Source: Frankiaceae bacterium
GTDB lineage: Bacteria > Actinomycetota > Actinomycetes > JAFAQI01
Assembly (NCBI GenBank): GCA_030840585.1
Contig: JAVEEG010000018.1
Coordinates: 1-37,834, forward strand
Direction: 5' to 3'
Length of the DNA: 37,834 nucleotides
Shown: piece by piece, positions 23,219-31,813 of the stretch
Layout: each line of letters begins with the position of its first letter
Numbering within the stretch: position 1 is the stretch's first letter
Notes under the pieces: model-generated
Databases searched by the model: none
What the model was told of the DNA's origin: nothing
The model's input: only the letters and a program-made list of their open reading frames with translations
Position numbers and translations under genes: made by a program

Positions 23219-26200
23219 ATGAACGCGGCCAGCGAGGACGGCGAACGGAAGTTCGCGGTCCTGCTGTTCGCCGACTTGAGCGGTTACACCGAGCTGTGCC
23301 GGCTGCTCGATCCGGAGGACGTCGTCGCGACCGTGCAACCGGTCATGTCGTCGTTGCGCGATCTCACCGAGGCCCGCGGTGGCACGATCTGCTCGGTCGC
23401 CGGTGACGGCTTCCTGGCCGTCTTCGGGGTGCCGCACGCCGACCCGGATGCCGGGGCAAACGCCGTGCGCGCCGCGGAGTCGATGCGCGGGCTGGTGCGG
23501 GAGAGCAATGCGGCGCCGCGGCCGATGCCGTTCCCGGACGTGCACATCGGCATCGCCGCGGGCGAGATGCTGGTCCGGCCGAGCACTGAGCCACCCGGCT
23601 TCGACCTGTTCGGCCCGGCGATCAACCTCGCCGCCCGGCTCTGCGACGCCGCGCCGGCCGGCGCGATTTACGTCGACGAGGTGTGCCGGAAGCTGGCCGG
23701 CGACGCCGGCGACTGGCTGGGCCCGGAGCCGCTGGAGCTACGCGGACTCGGCGCGCCGGTTCCGGCGTACCGGCTCGGCGGCGACCCGCAACCGGCGGCG
23801 GCGAGCCTGTCCCCCGCCGCGTTCGTTGGCCGGGCCGGGCTGCTCGGCGCCCTCGATGCCGAGCTGGCCGAGGTGGCCCGGACGTGGACGAGCAAGGTCG
23901 TGTCGTTCATCGGCGAGCCGGGCGTCGGCAAGACCCGGCTGATCGAGCACTGGCTGGGCCGACAGCCCGGGATTGCCGCCCGCTGGGTGCGCTCCGCACC
24001 GACCGGCGCCGGCCTCGCCGACCTCGTCCGACAGCTCGACGGCACCGCGAGTGGGCCGGGCGCGGAGGTCGGCCCGGGCGCATCCGGTGGGCCGACTCGC
24101 GAGGACCCATTCCCGGCCGCGCTGGCGGCCACCCGGGCACTGCTCGCCGAGGCGAGCGACGGCAAGCCGCTGGTTGTCGTGCTCGACGACCTGCACGCGG
24201 CCGACGCGACCCTGCCGGCTCTGGTGGCCGACATACGGCGGCACGCACTGGCCGCGCCGTTGCTGCTGGTGGCCTGCTGGCGCAGCGGCGAACCGGTCGG
24301 CGCCGATCTGGCCGCCGACCACGCCGTCGGCGGTCTCAGTGAGATGGAGACGACGGCGCTGCTCGCCGACACCCTCGGCGCCGCGCCGTCGGCCGAGCTG
24401 GGTCAGGCGCTCTATGCCCGGACCGCCGGCCATCCGTTGATGATGCTGCTGACCGCGGCGTACCTCGCCGAGGCCGACGCGCTGCAGGACGGGCCGGACG
24501 GCGTCCGGCCGCGCAGCCCGGCCGCGCTCGCGGCGCTGCCGACGACGGTGCGGCTGTCGGTCGCCGCCCGGCTCGACCGGCTGCCGGCCGCGGTCAAGCA
24601 GCTGTTGCAGCAGCTGAGCACCTGCGGCGCCGCGTTCAGCACCGAACACGCGGCCGCGCTGGTCGGCCCGGTCGCGGCGACCGCGTTGCCGGTCGCGATC
24701 GAGCGCGGGCTGCTGGTCCGCACCGGCGAGGGGCTGCTGCGGTTCGGCCACGACCTCGTCCGCGAGGTCGCGTACACGTCGTTGCCGCGGGCCGCCCGGG
24801 CCCGGCTGCACCGCAAGCAACTCGGGCTACCGGAGGTCGCGATGGACGTGCAACAGCGGGCGTACCACGCGGTCGCCTGGCTCGGCCATCTCGGCCTCGA
24901 CCACGACGCCGAACGCCGCGACGCCGTCGAGGCCGCGTTCGCCGCGCTGCACGACCACGCCGAGGTGCTGTTCACCACGCAGGCGCAGTCGGCGTACGAC
25001 GCGGTGAAGCGGGCGCTGCCGTTGATCGAGCAGCACGCCGAGCTCGCGCCGACCCCCGCCGTACGGCTGCAGACTCTCGCCGCGACCGCGCTGGTCGAGA
25101 TCTGGGAGTTCGACGAAGCGGAGCGGTTGGCGCGGTCGGCCCGGGACGTGGCAACGCGGCACCCGGTCACCGCCGAGGCTGCCCTCGACGCGGCGCTGAT
25201 CCACGGGGTCGCGCTGGCCCGGTTACGGCGGCAGAACGCGGCCCGGCAGACCCTCGACGACGTCGTCCGCACCGCCGACGCGACCGGCGATCAGGTACGG
25301 CGGGGCCGGGCGTTGCGGGCGCTCGCACTCACCTGGCGATTCGAGTCGTACCCGACGATGGTCGCGTTGCAGGAAGAGGCGTTCGACACGCTGCGAGAGG
25401 CCGGGGCGATCGCCGAGACGGCCGACATCGCGCGGATGCTGGCCTACATCACCGGCGTCGCGCCGGCCCGGCTGCACGACCGCTGGCTCAACCTCGCCCG
25501 CGAGCTGACCCCGCCAGACGACCTGCGCGGCCAGGCGAGCATCGCCCGGATCGTGGCGCTCGCCTCGATCTACCGGCTCGAGCCGGTGGCGGCGCGCGAG
25601 GCCGCGACCCGAGCCGTCGAGCTGGGCACCCGAGTGGCGGCGTACGACGTCGTCGGCGACGGCCTCGGCGTGCTCGTGGACTGCGCGGTCGCGACCGGCG
25701 ACCTCGACGAGTTCGTCGCGAAGCTGACCGAGTACGGCGAGCTGGCCCGGCGCACCGGCAACCCGCGGGTCGATCTGTTCACTGCGACGACATCGGCGCT
25801 CGGGCTGCTCCGGATGGGCCGGCTCGCCGAGAGCGTCGCGGCCTGCGACCTCGCCCGGTCGGCGATCGCGGAGTTCGGCTCGACCGAGCAGGCCGAGGTC
25901 GACTACGTCTGCGCGCTGGTCGCCCGCGACCGCGGCGACTTCGCGGCGGCGCTCGATCATCTGGCGAACGCCCGGGTCGCGAGTGCCGACGGGTATTTCG
26001 GCGTCGAGGAGCTGCTGCACCGGGTGCACGAGGCCCGGCTGTCGGTGGCCGCCGGCGCCGAGGTGTCACTCGCCGCGCTGGAGCAACTGCGCAAGGAGTG
26101 TGCTGAGGCCGGCGCGCCGCGGCTGGCGACGTACACCGAGGCGGTGTGGGAGCAGGCGTCGTTGCTGCGCGGGCAGCCGGTACCGCTCGACGCCGCGGCC

Positions 26201-26440
26201 GAGGGCGCGATGCTCGAAGAGCAGGCGCTGCGCGCGGACAATCAGGCGTTGCGCGCGGCTCTCGTCGGCGACGACGTCGAGACCGCGGCCAAGCAAGCGG
26301 TCGCGCTCTGGTCGTCGCTCGGCGCGACGGTCTGGCTGGCGGCGGCGCAGCGGCGGGCCGGCGACGACGGCGCCGCGAACGCCACTCTCGACACGATCGG
26401 TGCCGGCGACGCGGCGCGGGCCTGGGTCTTTCAGCGCTGA
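23219..26440 (+). CDS. Class III adenylate/guanylate cyclase with ATPase and TPR domains
   Basis: 1073 residues, cytoplasmic. Residues ~8-165 are a class III nucleotide cyclase: metal aspartates Asp19 (LFADLSGYTEL) and Asp63 (AGDGFLAVFG), and transition-state residues Asn136 and Arg140 (AINLAARL). The usual adenine-selecting lysine before the GDG is replaced by Ser/Cys (region TICSVAGDG). Residues ~200-470 are an AAA/STAND-type ATPase with Walker A GEPGVGKT (232-239) and Walker B LVVVLDDLHAAD (318-329). The rest is helical, TPR-like repeats. This cyclase-ATPase-TPR design is common in actinobacteria and mycobacteria and often senses unknown signals. Its stop overlaps the convergent Crp/Fnr gene by 10 nt. 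The product (cAMP assumed) is not proven. Confidence 0.9.
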   Translation: MNAASEDGERKFAVLLFADLSGYTELCRLLDPEDVVATVQPVMSSLRDLTEARGGTICSVAGDGFLAVFGVPHADPDAGANAVRAAESMRGLVRESNAAPRPMPFPDVHIGIAAGEMLVRPSTEPPGFDLFGPAINLAARLCDAAPAGAIYVDEVCRKLAGDAGDWLGPEPLELRGLGAPVPAYRLGGDPQPAAASLSPAAFVGRAGLLGALDAELAEVARTWTSKVVSFIGEPGVGKTRLIEHWLGRQPGIAARWVRSAPTGAGLADLVRQLDGTASGPGAEVGPGASGGPTREDPFPAALAATRALLAEASDGKPLVVVLDDLHAADATLPALVADIRRHALAAPLLLVACWRSGEPVGADLAADHAVGGLSEMETTALLADTLGAAPSAELGQALYARTAGHPLMMLLTAAYLAEADALQDGPDGVRPRSPAALAALPTTVRLSVAARLDRLPAAVKQLLQQLSTCGAAFSTEHAAALVGPVAATALPVAIERGLLVRTGEGLLRFGHDLVREVAYTSLPRAARARLHRKQLGLPEVAMDVQQRAYHAVAWLGHLGLDHDAERRDAVEAAFAALHDHAEVLFTTQAQSAYDAVKRALPLIEQHAELAPTPAVRLQTLAATALVEIWEFDEAERLARSARDVATRHPVTAEAALDAALIHGVALARLRRQNAARQTLDDVVRTADATGDQVRRGRALRALALTWRFESYPTMVALQEEAFDTLREAGAIAETADIARMLAYITGVAPARLHDRWLNLARELTPPDDLRGQASIARIVALASIYRLEPVAAREAATRAVELGTRVAAYDVVGDGLGVLVDCAVATGDLDEFVAKLTEYGELARRTGNPRVDLFTATTSALGLLRMGRLAESVAACDLARSAIAEFGSTEQAEVDYVCALVARDRGDFAAALDHLANARVASADGYFGVEELLHRVHEARLSVAAGAEVSLAALEQLRKECAEAGAPRLATYTEAVWEQASLLRGQPVPLDAAAEGAMLEEQALRADNQALRAALVGDDVETAAKQAVALWSSLGATVWLAAAQRRAGDDGAANATLDTIGAGDAARAWVFQR

Positions 26441-27165
26441 GCGGCGGGTAGCCCGGCGCGCTGCCGGAGGCCGACCATGTCGGTGACGACGATCCGCCGG
26501 CCGTCGAGCCGGATCAGGCTCCGCGCGGCGAGCGTTGCCAGCGCGGCGTTGACGGACTGGCGAGAACCTCCGGCGAGCTCGGCCAGCTTGCTCTGCGCCA
26601 ACGCGACGATCGGCTCGGAGCCGGGGTCGGCCTGCCGCCGTACCTCGACCAACCGGACCAGCGTCTTCGCGACCCGCGCCGGCAGGTCGAGCAACGTCGC
26701 GTCGGTGACCTGTTCGGTCAGCCGGCGGATGGTGCGCCCGAGCTCGCGCAACACGCCCTGCACGATCCGTGGTTCCGCGGCGAGCAAAGTCAAGAAGTCC
26801 TTGCGGGGCAAGGCAAACAGGTCGGTGTCTTCGAGCGCCTCGACCGATGCGGACCGCGCACCGCCGTCGACGAGACCGATCTCGCCGAAGCTGCCCGGCG
26901 CTTCGACGACCGTCATTGCCCGGCGGTCGCCGCCGCGTCCGGTGCGATGGATCAGCACCGAGCCACGAGCGACGACGTACAGCGCGTCACCGGGGCTGCC
27001 GTGGCCGAACACCAGCTCGCCGCGCCGTACCTTGCGGGACTGCATCGACCGGGCGAGCAACTCGCGTTCGGCGAAGGAAAGGCTGGCGAACAGCGAGACC
27101 GAGCCAAGCAACTCGGCGATGTCGAGCGGCGTCCGCGGTACGCGCGGGCGTGGCGGGCGTCCCAC
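26431..27165 (-). CDS. Crp/Fnr-family transcription regulator (cAMP-type)
   Basis: 244 residues from the GTG at 27165 (a TTG at 27174 is an alternative). The cyclic-nucleotide domain spans ~15-135. It keeps the cAMP-contacting signature: GEIGLVDGGARSAS has the Glu and the Arg-Ser pair that hold the phosphate-ribose in CRP. No Fnr-type cysteines are seen. The C-terminal winged helix has ALAQSKLAELAGGSRQSVNAA as the recognition helix. It lies 10 nt downstream of the UspA gene, so the two are likely in one operon. It may respond to cAMP from the convergent cyclase (inference). Confidence 0.88.
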   Translation of the reverse strand: MGRPPRPRVPRTPLDIAELLGSVSLFASLSFAERELLARSMQSRKVRRGELVFGHGSPGDALYVVARGSVLIHRTGRGGDRRAMTVVEAPGSFGEIGLVDGGARSASVEALEDTDLFALPRKDFLTLLAAEPRIVQGVLRELGRTIRRLTEQVTDATLLDLPARVAKTLVRLVEVRRQADPGSEPIVALAQSKLAELAGGSRQSVNAALATLAARSLIRLDGRRIVVTDMVGLRQRAGLPAAQR

Positions 27166-27175
27166 GCGCGGCAAC

Positions 27176-27631
27176 TTAACAGGTATGCGCGATGTGCACG
27201 CTGCAGTGCGCGTGGTGCGCGACCCGGTCGGCGACACTGCCGAGCAGGTAGCGGCGTACGCCGGTCATGCCCCGGTTGCCGACGACGACGAGATCGGCAG
27301 CGACCTCTTCGGCGGTGGCGAGGAGGGCGTCCGCCGGCTCCCCCAGGCGAGCGATGGTGTTCGCGCTGACCCCCACCTGCGCGAGCCGCTCCCCCGCCTG
27401 GCGGACGACCTCCTCCGCGGCGACGCGTTCGTCGTCGCCGAGCCATGCCGGTGTGGCCAATCCCCCGGTCCCGCTCGCCCCGACAGTCGCGAGAACGCTG
27501 GACCGCACCGGCGGGTACGCGGTGACCACGTGGACCACCGCGCCGCACGCGCGCGCTAGCTCGCCGGCGATCTCGACCGCCTTTGCAGCGGTGGCCGAGC
27601 CGTCGGTGCCGACGACGATCGTGCGGTACAT
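27176..27631 (-). CDS. Universal stress protein, UspA family
   Basis: 151 residues from the ATG at 27631, matching the family start MYRTIVVGTDGSATAAKAVE. The ATP-binding signature GNRGMTGVRRYLLGSV is complete (G-2X-G-9X-G-S pattern), so it probably binds ATP. Single-domain length. First gene of an operon with the Crp/Fnr regulator; members of this family are often induced in stress or low oxygen. The exact role is unknown. Confidence 0.9.
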   Translation of the reverse strand: MYRTIVVGTDGSATAAKAVEIAGELARACGAVVHVVTAYPPVRSSVLATVGASGTGGLATPAWLGDDERVAAEEVVRQAGERLAQVGVSANTIARLGEPADALLATAEEVAADLVVVGNRGMTGVRRYLLGSVADRVAHHAHCSVHIAHTC

Positions 27632-27714
27632 CGGCGTACCGTGCCCGCCGCGGGCTATCCGGGGCAATCGTCACGAGCGTGATCTGTCGGGCATCCGACA
27701 TCTGCTCCCCCGGT

Positions 27715-27720
27715 TACGCT
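27715..27720 (+). promoter_or_regulatory. Putative -10 element, leaderless SDR promoter
   Basis: TACGCT followed by 6 nt (GCGGCC) and the ATG at 27727, the same arrangement as before selA. Confidence 0.5.
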
Positions 27721-27726
27721 GCGGCC

Positions 27727-28512
27727 ATGTCGTCACGACCCGTTGCCCTGGTTACCGGCGCCTCGGCAGGCATCGGCCGCGAGCTCGCGAAGGTGCTGGC
27801 CCGGGAGGGGCACGACCTGGTGCTCGTCGCCCGGCGGCAGGCCGAGCTGGACGCACTCGCCGCCGAGCTGAAGCAGCAGTACGGCGCTGACTCGCGGGTG
27901 GTCCCGGCGGACCTCGCCGAGCCTTCGGCGGCATCGCAGGTGTTCGAAGCGCTGGGTCCGGAGTCGGTCGTCGACGTACTGGTGAACAACGCGGGGTTCG
28001 GCGGGCACGGCGCGTTCGCGTCGCGGGACCGCGACGCGGACATGCGGATGGTCGCGGTCAACGTGGTCGCGCTGACCGATCTGACGAAGCTCGTGCTGCC
28101 GGGCATGGTGGCGCGCGGGCGCGGGCGGGTGCTCAACGTCGCATCGACGGCGGCGTTCCAGCCCGGGCCGTTCATGGCGGTCTACTACGCGACGAAGGCG
28201 TACGTGCTGTCGCTGTCCGAGGCGCTGGCCGAGGAGGTGTCCGGCACCGGTGTGACGGTCACCTGCCTGTGCCCGGGCGTCACCGACACCGAGTTCCATG
28301 CAGTGGCCGGCACCGACGCGCAGCCGTTGACCCAGGGGCCGCTGTCGATGAGCGCAGCCGCGGTGGCGGAGTCGGCGTACAAGGCGATGATGCGCGGCAA
28401 GCGGCTGGTGATCCCGGGGCTGCACAACAAGTTCGGCGCGGCCTCGATCCGGCTGGCGCCCCGGGGCGCGGTCCTCAAGATTGTGCGGCGGCTGCACCCC
28501 TCGTCGGACTAG
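27727..28512 (+). CDS. Short-chain dehydrogenase of unknown substrate
   Basis: 261 residues. The NAD(P) motif is TGASAGIG near the N-terminus, NNAGFG lies mid-protein, and the catalytic residues are a Ser in NVASTAAF and Tyr-x3-Lys in YYATK. The C-terminal part (GLHNKFGAASIRLAPRGAV) matches DltE/YqjQ-like SDRs. Likely an NADPH-dependent oxidoreductase acting on a lipid or small carbonyl. It stands alone, divergent from the UspA gene and convergent with the CysG-type gene. Confidence 0.88.
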   Translation: MSSRPVALVTGASAGIGRELAKVLAREGHDLVLVARRQAELDALAAELKQQYGADSRVVPADLAEPSAASQVFEALGPESVVDVLVNNAGFGGHGAFASRDRDADMRMVAVNVVALTDLTKLVLPGMVARGRGRVLNVASTAAFQPGPFMAVYYATKAYVLSLSEALAEEVSGTGVTVTCLCPGVTDTEFHAVAGTDAQPLTQGPLSMSAAAVAESAYKAMMRGKRLVIPGLHNKFGAASIRLAPRGAVLKIVRRLHPSSD

Positions 28513-28539
28513 GCCGCTCACACCTCATTGACTGTGAAC

Positions 28540-29721
28540 TCACGACTCCGCGACGGCGCCGATGATGACGACTGCCGGCGGCTCGATCTTTTCGCGTTCC
28601 GCGTCGCCGGCCAATGACTGCAACGTCGTGCGCACTACTCGTTGATCCGGCATCGAGGCGTTCGCGACGATCGCCGCGGGAGTCGAGGCATCGCGCCCGG
28701 CTTCGACTAGCGCGGTCGCGATTGCGCGCAGGTTCGCCACGGCCATCAGCAACACCAACGTGCTGTCGGTCGCGCCGAGGCGTCGCCAATCCACGGTCGA
28801 GCGCGGATCGCCCGGCGGCACGTGGCCGCTCGCGACCGTGAACTCCTGCGCGGTGCCGCGTTCGGTCAGCGGTACGCCGGCCAGCGTCGCCGCCGCGGTC
28901 GCGCTCGTCACCCCGGGTACGACGTCGACCCGCACCCCTGCGGCCAGGCATGCCGCGACCTCTTCGCTCCCCCGGCCGAGCACGAACGGGTCGCCGCCCT
29001 TGAGCCGTACGACGACCTTCCCGGCTTGCGCGCGCTCGACGAGCAACGCGTTGATCGCGTCCTGCGACGCCGCCGCACCGCGCGGGTCCTTGCCGACGTC
29101 GACAACCTCGATGTCCTCGTCGAGCTCATCTAGCAAGACTGTCGGTGCAAGTCGATCCACGACGACCACATCGGCGGACAGCAACTCGCGATACCCGCGC
29201 AGGGTGAGCAGTCCCGGGTCGCCCGGTCCGCCGCCGACCAACACCACCCGGCCCCCGGCAGCGAGCCGCGTGCGCCGCGCGTGCAGTGTTCCGTCCCGCA
29301 GATCCCGCGCAATCGCGTCCCGCAATGCAATCGCCCGCCCGGGATCGCCACCGGCACTGACCGCGACGACGACCTCATCGACGACCGCAGCGGCCGGCAG
29401 CCATGTGTCCGACGCCGTCGCGTCGTCCGCGCGCACACACCAAACCCGCCGCTCCCGCGCCGCTTCCGCGACCGCCGCGTTGACTTCGGCGACATCGGTG
29501 CAAGCGAGCGCGAGCCAGGCACCGTCAAGATCCGCCGGCGTAAAGGCTCGTTCGTGGATCTCGTCCGCCTCGATGGCCGCGAGCACCGACGACGCGACAA
29601 CTACGACGTACGCGCCGGCGGACCGCAACCGCGCGGTACGGCGCGCCGCCACCGCGCCGGCACCCACGACGACGACCCGGCGGTCGCGCAGGTCGAGGAA
29701 GAGCGGGAGGCGCTGGCCCAC
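28540..29721 (-). CDS. cysG: CysG-type fusion: precorrin-2 dehydrogenase / uroporphyrinogen-III methyltransferase
   Basis: 393 residues from the GTG at 29721. The N-terminal ~150 residues form a Met8-like domain with the NAD motif VVVVGAGAVAARRTARL that oxidises precorrin-2. The C-terminal ~240 residues are a SAM-dependent uroporphyrinogen-III C-methyltransferase: LVGGGPGDPGLLTLRGY, VVVRLKGGDPFVLGRGSEEV and VPGVTSATAA. It starts the branch to siroheme (for nitrite and sulfite reductases) or cobalamin. It is shorter than E. coli CysG (457 residues); the N-terminal part is compact, so the iron-chelating role may be handled by another protein. The stop lies 28 nt from the convergent SDR stop. 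Confidence 0.9.
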   Translation of the reverse strand: MGQRLPLFLDLRDRRVVVVGAGAVAARRTARLRSAGAYVVVVASSVLAAIEADEIHERAFTPADLDGAWLALACTDVAEVNAAVAEAARERRVWCVRADDATASDTWLPAAAVVDEVVVAVSAGGDPGRAIALRDAIARDLRDGTLHARRTRLAAGGRVVLVGGGPGDPGLLTLRGYRELLSADVVVVDRLAPTVLLDELDEDIEVVDVGKDPRGAAASQDAINALLVERAQAGKVVVRLKGGDPFVLGRGSEEVAACLAAGVRVDVVPGVTSATAAATLAGVPLTERGTAQEFTVASGHVPPGDPRSTVDWRRLGATDSTLVLLMAVANLRAIATALVEAGRDASTPAAIVANASMPDQRVVRTTLQSLAGDAEREKIEPPAVVIIGAVAES

Positions 29722-29754
29722 GGCTCCATCGTGTCAGGCAGGCGCCACGCCCGG

Positions 29755-29760
29755 TAATCT
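29755..29760 (+). promoter_or_regulatory. Putative -10 element of the sugar-nucleotide gene cluster
   Basis: TAATCT about 32 nt before the DegT start; a poor -35 candidate (GTGTCA, 29731-29736) lies 18 nt upstream. It would give a short leader. Confidence 0.35.
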
Positions 29761-29792
29761 CCTGGGGTCGATCAACTGGGACGGAGTCGGGG

Positions 29793-30914
29793 TTGAAGGT
29801 CACGCCAGCGCGGGTTGTGTTCTCGGTCGAAGACCGCGAGGAGATCGCCGCGACCATCCAGCAATCGTTGACCACCGGCGCATTGACGCTCGGTCCGGCG
29901 ACGAAGCGATTCGAAGATGCGTACGCCGCCCGCCACCAGGCGCCACACGCGATCGCGGTCGCGAGCGGCACCGCGGCGCTGGAGATCATCCTGCGCGCGG
30001 TCGGGGTCGAGGGCCGCGAGGTCGTCGTACCGGCGAACACGTTCTTCGCCACCGCGGCGGCCGTGTTGCACGCGGGTGGCCGACCGGTGTTCGCCGACGT
30101 CGACGAGCACACGATGGCGCTGTCGCCGGAGTCGTTGCGCGCCGCGCTCACCAAGGACACCGCCGCCGTGGTCCACGTGCACATCGGCGGCCTGATCGCC
30201 AGCAGCATCGTCGAGATCGCGGCCATCTGTGCTGACGCCGGCGTACCTCTCATCGAGGATGCTGCACACGCGCACGGCAGCACATTGGATGGCCGGTACG
30301 CCGGATCGTTCGGTGTCGCTGCGGCGTTCTCGTTCTACCCGACGAAGGTCATCACCTCCGGCGAGGGCGGCATGATCGTCACCGCAGACGACCGCATCGC
30401 CGAAGAGGCGCGCATCTACCGCGACCAGGGCAAGGCCGGATTCCTCGGCAACGTGCACGTGCGCGAGGGATACGCGTGGCGGATGAGTGAGGTGCACGCC
30501 GCGATCGGCGAAGTGCACCTGAGAAGGCTCGACGAGTTCCTCGCGCATCGCGCCCGGATCGCAGACCGCTACGACGCCGCGTTGCGGTCGTTGCCGGTCA
30601 CGGTTCTGCCGACGCCGGCCAACGCGGTCAACAACTTCTACAAGTACATCGCGCTGCTGCCGCCCGGTGTCGACCGGGCGGACCTGAAGAAGACGTTGCG
30701 CGAGCAGCACGAGATCGGCCTGTCCGGCGAGGTCTATGAATTGCCACTGCACGCGCAGCCGGTGTTCGAGGCCTACACGCGCGGGCCGCTGCCGGTCAGC
30801 GAGGACGTGTGCGCCCGGCACATCTGCTTGCCGCTGCACTCCGACATGACCGACGCCGAGGCCGACCTTGTCGTCGACGCGCTCGCCGCCGTACTCGCGG
30901 ATGTGGTCGCGTGA
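29793..30914 (+). CDS. DegT/DnrJ/EryC1-family PLP aminotransferase
   Basis: 373 residues from the TTG at 29793, with GGAGTCGGGG upstream. These enzymes transaminate sugar-nucleotide ketones, or act as dehydratases. The PLP lysine is Lys185 in FSFYPTKVITSGEGG, and IEDAAHAHGS holds the cofactor aspartate. SGTAALEIILRAVGVEGREV and PANTFFATAAAV are typical. Length normal. It overlaps the epimerase start by 4 nt (GTGA). With the next two genes it looks like a small glycosylation cluster, product unknown. Confidence 0.9.
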   Translation: MKVTPARVVFSVEDREEIAATIQQSLTTGALTLGPATKRFEDAYAARHQAPHAIAVASGTAALEIILRAVGVEGREVVVPANTFFATAAAVLHAGGRPVFADVDEHTMALSPESLRAALTKDTAAVVHVHIGGLIASSIVEIAAICADAGVPLIEDAAHAHGSTLDGRYAGSFGVAAAFSFYPTKVITSGEGGMIVTADDRIAEEARIYRDQGKAGFLGNVHVREGYAWRMSEVHAAIGEVHLRRLDEFLAHRARIADRYDAALRSLPVTVLPTPANAVNNFYKYIALLPPGVDRADLKKTLREQHEIGLSGEVYELPLHAQPVFEAYTRGPLPVSEDVCARHICLPLHSDMTDAEADLVVDALAAVLADVVA

Positions 30915-31813
30915 AGACCGTCGTCACCGGCGGCTGCGGCTTCATCGGCTCGCACGTCGTCGACAAGCTCGTCGCCGCCGGTCATGACGTGACCGTGTAC
31001 GACGCGACCCCGCGCCCGTGGCGCGACGACGTCGCGTACGTGGCCGGCGATGTGCTCGATCCCGTTGCGGTTGCTGATGTTCTGGCCGATGCCGAGGTCG
31101 TGTTTCACCTCGCCGGGATGTCCAACGTCGACGTCGCCGCGCTGAACCCGCTCGCGACGGTCAAGCTCAACGTCGAAGGCACCGCGGTGATCGCGGACGC
31201 CGCGCGGCAACGCGGTGACCTGCGAGTCGTCCTCGCCAGCACCGTGTGGGTGTTCGGCGCGGCGGCCGGTGACGGCACCGTCGACGAGACCGCGTACATC
31301 GACCTCTCGCGGTCCGGCCACCTCTACACGTCGACCAAGGTCGGCGCCGAGATGGTGCTGCGCAGCTACCACGAGTTGTACGACCTGCCGTACACCGTGC
31401 TGCGCTACGGCGTGCCGTTCGGACCGCGGATGCGCGGCGAACTAGTGATCGCGAAGTTCGTCGCGAAGGCGCTCGCCGGTGAAGCATTGACCGTCGCGGG
31501 TGATGGCAAGCAGACCCGCAACTTCGTCTACGTCGAAGACCTCGCCGACGCGCACGTGCTCGCGCTGGAACCGGTCGCCGCGAACGAGACGTTCGCGCTT
31601 GACGGACCGGAGGAGGTGTCGATCCTCCAAGTCGCGGAGACGGTCGCCGAGCTCGTCGGCGACACCCCGATCGAACGCGTACCGGGACGCAGCGGCGACT
31701 TCGCCGGCCGGCAGATCGACATCACGCACGCGCGTGAAGTGCTCGGCTGGAAGCCCGAGACATCGTTCGCGGAGGGTGTGCGCCGCTACCTCGAATGGTT
31801 GCGGGCGAGCTGA
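30911..31813 (+). CDS. NAD-dependent epimerase/dehydratase (extended SDR)
   Basis: 300 residues from the GTG at 30911, in a GTGA overlap with the aminotransferase stop. The NAD motif is TGGCGFIGSHVV at the N-terminus. The catalytic Ser110/Thr111 are in VLASTVWVFG, and Tyr139 and Lys143 in LYTSTK. It probably converts a nucleotide sugar (UDP-glucose 4-epimerase-like). The next gene starts inside its last 19 nt. The same-strand order aminotransferase-epimerase-glycosyltransferase supports a shared sugar pathway. Confidence 0.9.
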   Translation: MKTVVTGGCGFIGSHVVDKLVAAGHDVTVYDATPRPWRDDVAYVAGDVLDPVAVADVLADAEVVFHLAGMSNVDVAALNPLATVKLNVEGTAVIADAARQRGDLRVVLASTVWVFGAAAGDGTVDETAYIDLSRSGHLYTSTKVGAEMVLRSYHELYDLPYTVLRYGVPFGPRMRGELVIAKFVAKALAGEALTVAGDGKQTRNFVYVEDLADAHVLALEPVAANETFALDGPEEVSILQVAETVAELVGDTPIERVPGRSGDFAGRQIDITHAREVLGWKPETSFAEGVRRYLEWLRAS

